Assembly (NCBI GenBank): GCA_000320545.1
Contig: ADNK01000096.1
Location: 150,001 to 194,273 of the forward strand
Direction of reading: 5' to 3'
DNA length: 44,273 bases
Origin: Bigelowiella natans CCMP2755
Taxonomy: Eukaryota > Cercozoa > Chlorarachniophyceae
Position 1 is the stretch's first letter; the number at the start of each line of letters is the position of its first letter. The position numbers and the translations under genes are program-made. The notes under the pieces are model-generated. The model was not told the DNA's origin, ran no database searches, and was given only the letters and a program-made list of their open reading frames with translations. Below are positions 23,758-42,046 of the stretch, piece after piece.

Positions 23758-26289
23758 TTATTTCTCTTTTGTGCTCAACGTCTCTCCTTGAGGATCTATG
23801 ACTTCTAGATGTCCACTTTTCAAATCGGAATTGGGTTGCTTACTCTCTTTCCAACAGCCCTCTTTACTATCTTTAAAAGTGTCTTGACTTTTTTGCAATG
23901 CCTTCTGGAGTTCTTCCTTACACTCCTCGAAAATGGCTTGCAGTCCGTCCATTGGGAACTTTAGCGCAGAGGCTTTTCTGAGCAGCTCGAGGTCTTTAGC
24001 GCCATCTTTCTCCCCCAGCTTCGACATCAAGTTGAAGAGCATTCCTGGGTCCTTCTGAAAGTAGTATAAAATATTCGAATGATGCGACGCGATTAACATC
24101 TGGAAATCACAAAAAAACACTGCTCTAACTTGCAAAAAAAGGCCAACAGAAAACCGACCGTAGATAGTATTCGCTTCCGGTTTTGAACGATCAGAGCGTA
24201 GCTAACTTCGTGCAGGAATATCCTCCCCCGGAAGAGCAGCAAGTCCCAGATCCTCACCACGGTGTGGGTGGGCAGTGAGCTTGCAAAGAGGGCGACGAAC
24301 CAGTGTAGCACGCACGAATCGAGCGGGACCGCGTAGCGTTCGAGGTGCCTCGCTATCTTTCCCTGGCGCTTCAGGACCAGTTTCTGAATCACGTGCGAAT
24401 CCGCCTTGGCGTTGATGAGGTGCTCGTCGTGGTAATTCACGGGCAAGATGTTCTCGCAGACAGCGACGAGGAACCAAAACGCTGCTTCCTCCGTGGCCAT
24501 CACGATGAGCGCCAGCCCAGCTACAAAGTTCAGTCCCTGGCAGTATCCCACGGTAGGGTTGTGCCTGGCGAAGGCTCCCAGGACCTTCGCCAGCGCCGTG
24601 ATGCCTCTCGGGCTTCCAATGTATGGATGTTCCGGGTAGGTGCGGTCAAGGTCCTTGATGATAACGCGCTCCGTCGGCGTGAGTTTGGGGTGCCGCTTGG
24701 ACATCTCAAGGACGAGATCGCTGTATTCTAGACCCTTTGTCACGTCGTCAACGCCGTCATCATCATCATCATCAATTTTCTTTTGGGTATTCCTTTCCTC
24801 GCTATCCTCCCCCTTCCTCTCCTCCTCGCTCCTTTTTGAGAGACGTAGTATGTCCATGGCCTTCTCGAGGACTTGCAGCATCTCCCGGCTCTCAGCCACT
24901 CTTTCCTCGAAGTAGCCCGCTCCACTTATACGTCGCAGGCTTCGCGCCCCGCTCGCTACATCCCACACAGATGCCCGGATGGCGCTAGGGATGCCGTGCT
25001 TCACTACTTTACGGTACAGGGCAAGGTCCCCGAAGCGAAGATCGTCATCAGTCATGTCAGCTTCTATGCTGCGGTCTATTCCTTCGATGAATCTGACCAC
25101 CCCCTTCACAGGTTGGCCGACAACCCCGACAAGGCCGGTTCCGACCCCTTTGAAGAAACCCTTCACCCCCTGCTTCTGCGCCAGCCTCACCGGCTCTGTA
25201 AACACGCCGAAAGCGCCTTTTAGGACCCCCTTGCCCAGTCCCGCAATGCCGAGGAGGAATTGCCTCCCCATGAAGGTTTTCGACAGGCTTCGTTTCCTCC
25301 TTCGGAGGTATGACGTCGAGGGGGCGGCGGACGAGGATTTTCTCTCCTCCGACTCGCCAGCAACGCTATCAGTGAGGTCAGCTACAGCCTGCAAGGGAGC
25401 TTTCACAACGCCCGTAATGGCGTGTCCCATGCCCCTGAGCATGCCAACTGCACCATGGTCCTTCGCGCCCTTGACCGGTTTCGATACTATACCAGCCACG
25501 CCAGAGAATACGCCGATGGGGACTCCTGCGATGCCCTTTCCGATTCCTTTGAAGTACTTCGCAGTGGACTTTCGTCGTCTCAATCTCTCGGTAGAATTTG
25601 GCAGTCTGTCGCGACTTCCTACTGCACTTCGAACAGATGAGGGGGACGTTAGATCGGGATCTATGTTGCTGTTTTTCTTCTTCTTCTTCTTCTTTTTCTT
25701 CTCCCGCCTCTTCCTAGTGTTCTGATCGCCTCCCTCGTGATTCTCGTCACCTTCCTCATCGACCACCACCAAATTATGCAAAGTATCTCTGCTATCCTCC
25801 TTCTCCTCCTCCACTTTCTCTACTAAAGCTTGCGAAGCTGGCACTTTTGTCTCATTGCTGCTTGTCGCTACATTTTCTTCGTCCTGACTCCGGCTATGAC
25901 CCCCACCGCCGCCGTCATCATTTTCATTTTCATCATCGTAGTCGTCCTCCTCATCATCCTCATCAAGATCATCCTGAAACTGGTAGTGGAATGTGTCGAT
26001 TCCCTCGGTCCAACTGAGGCTCTGCTTTCGAGGTTTACAGTCGCTTGAGCTGCTGCTTCCTCCACCATAAGTGCCGCTCCCCGCTCGTTTGGTTGGTTTT
26101 GAAGAATAAGGGGGGGAAGGAGGCAGACCAAGAGGCTCTTCGATTATAGGAAACTGTTGCTGTTTTTTAGTCTGCTGTTGCTGCTGCTGAGGCAGCGGGG
26201 ACAGTACGGAGAATACTTTGTTCTCCTAATTACAATCAATGAATGCCTGGTTACTATTTAACGATATGTACATGTATTAACATATAAAC

Positions 26290-26328
<39 letters not shown>

Positions 26329-27035
26329 CTAGCGTTGCTATCTATAATCGCCAGTGTATGGTCGATCTAACGCCTACATGACTCTTTTCATTGAGATTTC
26401 TATCCGCTGCCGTGTTGCACGCATTTAATTGCGTATGGGGAAAGTAGCTCTCAATACTTATCGGCGACAGGAGCGCATGTTCACTGTACGCGGGTCGTCA
26501 CTGAATCATCAGAACCGTACCTGACGCCTGTACTCGTTGAGCAAATTCATTAAACTTATCCAATTTTTGTCCCCGCACGCACCCTGAAGTGCCTTCAAGC
26601 GTTTTCCTATAGCTGCGTTTGTGATGGGGAAGCCGAAGTTGTTGTGCATGTGGAACGGCCCTTCCGAAGACGATGAATGGAACTCGTCATGCTGTACGCC
26701 GGAACTCCATTTTCGGCTAGTAATCGATTTGCTATCGCCCTTGCATGCACCCTAGAAGCAAAAAGAATCGAATTAGCATCTCGACTTCAAAGGAAGGAAG
26801 TAGCCTTTCGCAAGATAATAAATCAAGTACGGGCTGTCCGAGATGCTTGAGGTATGGAGAAACATGCAATGCAAATAATGATTCTACAAGTTAAACGTCT
26901 AACTTTTGCGCTTCCGGCAATCTCATTTTCTTTTTTGCCCTCCTCTAACCCCGGTTCTCGATTGAAGTTTGGGTGAACAAGTGGTGGCGGGGGGGGGTAT
27001 CGGCCTGGGCCGTCGGGTGTATTTCCCTCCTCCAT
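23758..27035 (-). CDS. TBC-domain Rab GTPase-activating protein with two VPS13-C-like repeats
   Basis: Likely stimulates GTP hydrolysis on a Rab. Four exons: 27035-26904, 26751-26521, 26225-24159, 24099-23758; 2772 nt, 923 residues. Residues 1-340 are low complexity: Pro run, polyGln, acidic Asp/Glu runs and a Lys run. Residues 345-416 and 445-510 are two Gly/Val/Lys-Pro repeats (GIAGVPIGVFSGVAGIVSKP; GVKGFFKGVGTGLVGVVGQP) like the C-terminal amphipathic repeats of VPS13. The TBC domain spans about 530-860: HGIPSAIRASVWD, the Arg finger IIKDLDRTYPEHPY (Arg649), the Gln finger VGYCQGLNFVAG (682-685), then LHWFVALFASSLP and RIWDLLLFRG. Both catalytic fingers are intact. The C-terminal 110 residues are charged helix. 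I do not know this domain order from a named family. Confidence 0.9.
26292..26325. repeat. (TA)n microsatellite
   Basis: About 16 TA units in TBC-gene intron 2. Confidence 0.95.
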
Positions 27036-27641
27036 TATGGATGCCTGTGCACGCTGGTGATTTCTCCCTGTGTCTTTTTTGGAGTCCTCGTGGTCAAATG
27101 GGGAGATGTGATGGCATTAACAGGCGAGAGGAGGTCTGCACCTCGATGGTGGGGGACTGTGCAGATGAATAATCGAGTGAGAATCTGAGGAAATTATCTC
27201 GCTTTTAGACTAAAAATATAGGATGTTTTAGGGTTGATTATGTAACAGGATGTCGCTCGATGGGGACGACGTTGAGCGACGATGGTGATGCACCCCCCCC
27301 GAGGAGTTCGGTAAAAATTTAAAAAAAATGCCAACATGACGGTTGTCGCATTGCTGAATTCAGACCTGTTTTCCAATGAAGAGAATACAACTAACACGAA
27401 ACACAGGCAATTCATCTGATGCGTCAAAGCCTCATTGCGAGGTTAAACGCTGGTTGATCGTCTCGTGCGACAATGATTTTCGGTGTAGCAGCGACAGAAA
27501 GTCTCGGAAGGGATTGTTATTTTCATGGGGATCTGGCATTGATCCACCAGTAGATATAAGGGGAAGGAAGGCAGATACCGCAGCCCTTCTGCGCGATGAA
27601 CTAGATCTGTGTTGAGCCAACACTCGAGGCTTACTGCACAA
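27036..27641. promoter_or_regulatory. Divergent spacer, TBC gene / ankyrin gene 2
   Basis: 606 bp between two divergent ATGs. Small ORFs on both strands overlap one another and none was accepted. Confidence 0.4.
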
Positions 27642-28713
27642 ATGGATATCTTCGAACTTACCGCCCTCTACGAAAAATGCAGTCACAAGGAAGACGTCAC
27701 AGAGCTCAGGGAACACTTCAGCTCAGGAGCAAATGTTGACGAGTGCGATGACTTGGGCTGGACTCCACTGATGGTTGGCTCTCAGCTAGGATATACCCGT
27801 GTTGTACGTCTACTTGTAGATGAACTTCAGGCAGATGTGAATGGCAAAAACAAAATTGGGTACAGTGCTCTCACCTATGCAGCCCAGGGAGGACACCTGG
27901 ATGTTACCCAAGTACTCCTCATGCACAAAGCAGCGATCGACTCTCCTGATGACGGGAGCCCTTTGATCTGGGCAGCGAGAAGAAATCATCTACCGTAAGG
28001 CTTGCCTAACAACCGCAAAACGTCATGTTTGCCTGTAACTTGGAAAAATGTGAATTCTCATCCAGAATCGTGCGCTGTCTCGTCGAAGCTAAGGCCAGTG
28101 TAGATATCCGTGGTCTACAAAATCGAACTGCAAAGGAATGGGCACAGTATGAAGGAAACACCCAAGTTTATAAGTATTTACATAAGGTAAGGCGGCAGGG
28201 TAGGATGTGTGGAGATATCTGGTTGAACAGTTAGCAACTAAGCCTTTTCTCGTTTAAATCAGGTTGAAAGGCCGCTTCGAAAGCAAGAGAGGCGCAAGCT
28301 TCGGCAACAATTAAAAATGGAAAAGGAGAAGGAAAAGGAAAAGGAGAAGAAAGAGGAGGTATTCACTTTCTTCCGAAATCTTGCAGAATGTGAGAACGTA
28401 TCAGAAATTCCTATTATGCTTTCGATTTGACAAATTCAGGAAGCTAAAGCTACAAAGCCGCTGGGTATTAATGAGATTAAAGAAGACAACTCGTGCGTTG
28501 GAATGAATTATCAATTTCGAGGGGAAGAAGGATGTGTGCGCAAACAATGTGGTGTTCAAGCATGCGTAATATCTTAGAGAGAGTGTCGTGAATGCTTTAC
28601 GCTGTTGAGTCTTAATTGGACAGTTATTACAGGCTATGGAGTCTTTAGCTAGCAAAAGTCCCACAAGTAGTTATAAAGATGAAATCATTAGAATGGGACA
28701 TTTGAAGGTTTAA
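27642..28713 (+). CDS. Ankyrin-repeat protein with charged C-terminal coil
   Basis: Probable interaction scaffold. Five exons: 27642-27994, 28066-28186, 28263-28358, 28440-28565, 28633-28713; 258 residues. The N-terminus MDIFELTALYEKCSHKEDV is the capping helix. Ankyrin repeats run to about residue 155: LGWTPLMVGSQLGYTRVVRL, IGYSALTYAAQGGHLDVTQV, DDGSPLIWAARRN and QNRTAKEWAQYEGNTQVYKY. Exon 3 encodes an Arg/Lys/Glu-rich, probably coiled-coil segment. Exon 4 contains CVRKQCGVQAC, but its 3' border is uncertain, since an earlier GT would give a shorter exon in the same phase. The last exon ends DEIIRMGHLKV. Divergent from the TBC gene and convergent with the ABCC transporter. Confidence 0.87.
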
Positions 28714-29311
28714 TACATCAAATGCGATGACCTTAGCACACATTATATCTTGGCGCATCACATGTTTATCTACTAAGAAATGGCCCTATTTAACGGGTGC
28801 CATGCGCATACAATGTATGCTAGCATGCCATAGTCGCACACACGCATATGACACATTTTTTGGTAAGTGGTTAGAACCTTTCTTGTACAGCTAAGATGCT
28901 CATGAGGACGTATACGATTCACTTCGTGTATGCTTCCGACGCGCGCGTGCGACGCGTGTCAATTTCCGCAAAAACGTGAACTACAACAAAAGCTTCTGCT
29001 GCATCGCACGCTAGCACGTGTGAACTCTCCTTAGCCATAATAATAGCTCATCGTTAATTGTCAGTCAACACAGGTGTTACGTACTTGCACATCTGTCGTG
29101 CTAGCTTTTTTTACATCGAATGCAGCATTTCTGTGTCGCGCATCCTGCGCTCTATGCTTGTAAGTTTTTCACCATAAGATATAATATAGTCAACAAACTC
29201 TTGTTCACAACGACGTACATCTTCATCAGGAGTGGGATACAAACAGCAGTAGCTTGCACTGCTCAATCAGAGTCGTTCGTATTTACTAGCGCGTACAGCT
29301 TGCGGTGGCTG
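28714..29311. other. Convergent spacer, ankyrin gene 2 / ABCC
   Basis: 600 bp, no coding signal. Strongly enriched in GCAT, CATG and ACGCG words between 28740 and 29100. Confidence 0.6.
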
Positions 29312-38655
<9,344 letters not shown>

Positions 38656-38740
38656 ACTGGCTGCCTTTCCTTCTCCTCCCTCTCTGTCCAAAGTTATACA
38701 GCACACGCGAGTGATGAGAACGAAACATAATATTTAGCCT

Positions 38741-39418
38741 CTATGAGGTCTGATGAGAGGTGGCATCCGCCGCCGGCTCCTGTTTTTTCATTAGACGGAC
38801 ATGAATTCGGTAGAAATGCGATCGACGGGGGATCGAGAGGCTTTTAACTAATGCTGACACCAAATATATAACTCCCCCGCACCCCCCCTTCAAACCTGTC
38901 TCCTGCAATGTGTTTCTGTGGTGCACGGTGTCTCCAGAGAACGTTGTGTGAGAACCAAGCTTTTGAAGGCCAGTGGGGAGACTGGAGCTGAGGCACGTGT
39001 CCACGTCGACGAGCGTTTGTTCAGCTGACAGGCTTTTTATGGGTTGTCGCACCCCGCAAAACAATGCTATCTCGTGTGCGACAACTCTGCAGCGGAGGTT
39101 TTCAAGCACGAAGCTTGCTTCTCTGATCGTCCTTGCACGTTTTTAGGTGAAAATGGCATAAATTGGGCCGTCAAAGCCTTGGGTACCGCTGAATGCACCA
39201 GTAGATCTAGGAAGGAAATAGTGCGATGCACAACCAGTGCAGACGAAGAGATGAGTTAGAGGCCGAGACGTCGTCGTCGTCGTCGTCATCATCACTGGGC
39301 AATTTCTTTTCAAAGTTTTCCGGTTACACGACCGACTCTGTTTTGGAAATTGGGATTCCCCTCCGATTTCCATTAAAATCGCTCGTGATGGATGTCGTCG
39401 AGAAGTAAACGGGTCCAT
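38741..39418 (-). CDS. Possible small protein with N-terminal destruction box
   Basis: Tentative. ATG 39418 opens MDPFTSRRHPSRAILMEIGG; RAILMEIGG matches the RxxLxxI pattern of APC/C destruction boxes as in B-type cyclins. A continuation through the Thr run to about 39240, an acceptor at about 39208, and downstream coding-like exons (FMPFSPKNVQGRSEKQAS; LPTGLQKLGSHTTFSGDT; final exon ending TSHQTS at 38741) can be joined in phase. There is no room for a cyclin box before the ABCC start at 38655, so this is not a cyclin unless it is broken. It lies on the same strand as ABCC, against the alternation seen elsewhere. It could be chance. Confidence 0.3.
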
Positions 39419-39645
39419 TTCGTGAAGCGTTTGGTCGGTAACCCAAAGCCTCAAGCTCCCCCTCCTACGCGAAAAGTCGATTCGAGGAGAAGCCTGTTTG
39501 TCGTCTCACGGTCTCGGCGAGCGAGGTTGACATATAATACGGTTCAGTTGGGATGTTCAGCTGCTAAGGAGTCCTCGAGAGCGATGGAATCTGCTAGGTA
39601 GAAGGGGCTACACGGTTACTCATTCCCCAACATCTAATCGAGAGC

Positions 39646-40199
39646 ATGAGTGAAGGTGCCAGAAGAGGAGGAGAGCAACAGGGAGCTCCTTTCCCAAAGA
39701 AGAAGATCAGAAGGAGGAAAAAATGGCGAAAGGCTGGGGGGGCTAATCCAGTCGGGTCTAATCATTTACTGCCCGGAAGCAGCCAACATGCAATGCTACA
39801 ACATCCGACCCCGCAAAGCAAGGCGCCGAAACACGGCCAACAAAGTCAATGGAAAAGAAAGCGGGATACTTATCAAAGAATACCTGTTCGAAAGGACACG
39901 GTATCGCATAAAACGGTGGGACGGCGTCGGCATGGGAAGATGGATGAAAAAGGCCAGTACAGCCACGCGCCGCCGCCACGACGTCACTCCCCACGTCAGA
40001 ACTATGGAGGGAAACGGAGACAAACGCAAGGCCAACAAACCCAAAAGCAGAACCAAGGGGGTCACTACCAAAGACCTAGCGTGGTGGTTCGGAAGGGGAA
40101 GGCAGTTTCACATGAGCATCCCAGGCGTGAGCAAAAGCTGAGAGAAGGTGGTTGAAAAAATAATTACATATTATATAAAATAATTACATATTATATAAA

Positions 40200-40247
<48 letters not shown>

Positions 40248-40964
40248 ATTTGTATCGACGATGATATTCGATAAATTTGATGCAACTAGCGGAGAAAACG
40301 CTGTCGAAACAGCCAAATAGTGAGCAGCAGCTTCCTTCAAGTAAAGTGGAACTAAGCGCGAAGGAAAAACAGAAACTTAAGAAGAAAAAAAAGAAGGCAA
40401 AGCTGGCCACGGCAAGGCATGCCTCCGCCGTAAAGCTAGCGAGGCAGTTGCACTCAGACGCCCTGTCTGCAATGGCGGGTGATTCGAAGCTGCTCTGTGT
40501 CGACATAGAGGCGTGGGAGAGGTGCAACAAGTTCATTACAGAAATAGGGGTGTCAACAGCGACTGTGAGTCGAGGACGGCTGTGCTCCGTCCGAGCGACG
40601 CATTTCATAATAAAGGAAAACGCGCGCCGGAGGAATGGGCGATTCGTCGCAGACAACAGGGACAATTTTATCTTTGGGAGCTCTCGGTGGGTTAGCCTGA
40701 GCGATGCAAAGAGGAGCTTAGTCCAGCTGCTTCCCTCTTCAACTCATGTCATCGGCCACGCATTGGGAGGGTACAGCACTCATTAGTCCTATTGCTAACA
40801 TGTGATGATGGTGCTGAATATTAAGTGACTCTCGTCGAAGCAGTAGCCACTCAGCAACCTGAACATGCATACAAATATCAGAGATTTGGCGTGGCTGTCT
40901 GCGAAAGGCGTTGTAGTTGAGAAGCCTTCGTTTGATACACAGGTGGACGACGACAGTCGCGATG

Positions 40965-41006
<42 letters not shown>

Positions 41007-41318
41007 ACGATCGATGGCAATATTGTTAGTGTGAAGCAGGGCTGAGAAAGGGCGAAGGCAGCAAAATCATAATTTATTTAGAACACGATCCACTGGTGAT
41101 TGAGCTGTGCCTTTCCTCAGGCCATTGCCCCCGCTCTCAATGGCGGGGTCACGGAAGGTCTCAGCCTGAAAAAACTATGCGTTTCGCACTGTGACTTCTC
41201 CCCGACATATCTGCATAATGGAGGGAACGATGCGTTCTACACGTTACTGGTATTCCTTCGAATGTGCCAAGTGGACACAGATAGCTGTGCCGAGTTCAAC
41301 CGCTTGAACAGCCGCTAA
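39646..41318 (+). CDS. Gfd2/YDR514C-like DEDDh exonuclease-fold protein
   Basis: RNase H-fold protein of the fungal Gfd2/YDR514C group; yeast GFD2 is linked genetically to the mRNA-export helicase Dbp5. Nuclease action here is inferred from residues. Four exons: 39646-40147, 40290-40770, 40882-40942, 41121-41318; 1242 nt, 413 residues. Residues 1-215 are basic and low complexity with a Lys run. The domain covers about 233-400: LLCVDIEAWERCNKFITEIG (Asp239, Glu241), ATHFIIKEN, RFVADNRDNFIFGSSRWVSL, HVIGHALGGDLAWL (Asp about 329), and HNGGNDAFYTLLVFLRM (His about 379, Asp about 384). All DEDDh positions are therefore present. Intron 1 holds a tandem repeat and a (TA)n array. Exon 1 also has a second long open frame. 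Confidence 0.85.
40161..40200. repeat. Perfect 20-bp tandem repeat, two copies
   Basis: The unit TAATTACATATTATATAAAA occurs twice head to tail, followed directly by a (TA)n array to about 40241, all in intron 1 of the Gfd2-like gene. Confidence 0.97.
40201..40241. repeat. (TA)n microsatellite
   Basis: About 17 TA units following the 20-bp tandem repeat. Confidence 0.95.
40966..41007. repeat. (GAT/GGT)n microsatellite
   Basis: Trinucleotide array in intron 3 of the Gfd2-like gene. Confidence 0.9.
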
Positions 41319-41405
41319 ATGAAGCAAAAAACACGGATCGCGCATACGCCAAGGCTTAGTTGTAGGGATATATATATTTGTCTAGATAATTTATGCTAAT
41401 TGCAC

Positions 41406-41406
41406 A

Positions 41407-41432
<26 letters not shown>
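41406..41432. repeat. (TG)n microsatellite
   Basis: About 13 TG units downstream of the Gfd2-like gene. Confidence 0.95.
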
Positions 41433-41437
<5 letters not shown>

Positions 41438-41442
41438 ATGTG

Positions 41443-41672
41443 TAATGTCCAAAGACAATAATGAGACGGATGTAATGAATATGTAATTTTTCTTTTCAAT
41501 GGTCATCCTAATGTAGCCATGCAAAGCAGCGGTCACAGTGCTTAAATCATGTCTGCTCGTTCATGTTGTGATGTCAAAGACAACTATGAGACGGATGTAA
41601 TGAATTGATTAAATCTTTCCAATGGTCAATCTATCATGTCATCCTGATGTAGCTGTGCAAAGCTGCGGCTGT
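41443..41672. repeat. Diverged tandem duplication, unit about 130 bp
   Basis: Copy 1 (about 41443-41534) and copy 2 (about 41570-41671) share GAGACGGATGTAATGAAT, CAATGGTCA, TCCTRATGTAGC and TGCAAAGCWGCGG in the same order with small indels. It lies between the Gfd2-like gene and the LTR. Confidence 0.85.
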
Positions 41673-41760
41673 TGCGCGTAAGGTGTTCACAGGCCGAGGC
41701 GCTACGTGCACAAGTAGGCAGGGGGGGGGAAAGGCACGTTTGCTTCCTTTTGAAGAGTTG

Positions 41761-41995
41761 TGTTTATTTTTATTAAAGATTATATTTTTATTAAATCGTG
41801 CACTGCGTAATCATTCGCGAAGCTTTCGCGAATGCCGCCGCACGTGGGGCAGCACACTTCCGGTGTGCTGCCATGAGTCCCGCCGGAACCCACGTGCCTA
41901 TGCTGTATTAATATCTACGTTATCTATATTCTATATCCGCGACAACCCCTTTGTTGTCGCACGTGACTTGTGCCCGCGTAGTGGTACGCGCTACA
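41761..41995 (-). mobile_element. 3' long terminal repeat
   Basis: Read on the minus strand it begins TGTAGCGCG and ends TAAACA, so it has TG...CA ends. It is preceded by a purine tract and contains AATAAA-like signals near its end. Length 235 bp. The partner LTR lies outside the window, so the boundaries are inferred. The interior has three perfect hairpins. Confidence 0.75.
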
Positions 41996-42006
41996 CCTCC
42001 CCCAAG
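41996..42006 (-). other. Polypurine tract
   Basis: CTTGGGGGAGG on the minus strand, directly before the LTR TG; expected primer site for plus-strand DNA synthesis. Confidence 0.7.
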
Positions 42007-42046
42007 TCACGTTGCTCCTTCCTTCCTTCCTTATTCCCTTAGACCT

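Noticed and set aside
24979-25725. 248-codon plus-strand ORF
   Set aside because: Antisense shadow of the long TBC-gene exon, whose own frame has clear domains.
39143-39454. Cyclin gene, suggested by the RAILMEIGG motif
   Set aside because: No cyclin box is present downstream before the ABCC start; kept only as a low-confidence small ORF.
40161-40241. Possible replication origin or CRISPR-like repeat
   Set aside because: Only two 20-bp units followed by simple (TA)n, inside an intron; no spacers and no related proteins.
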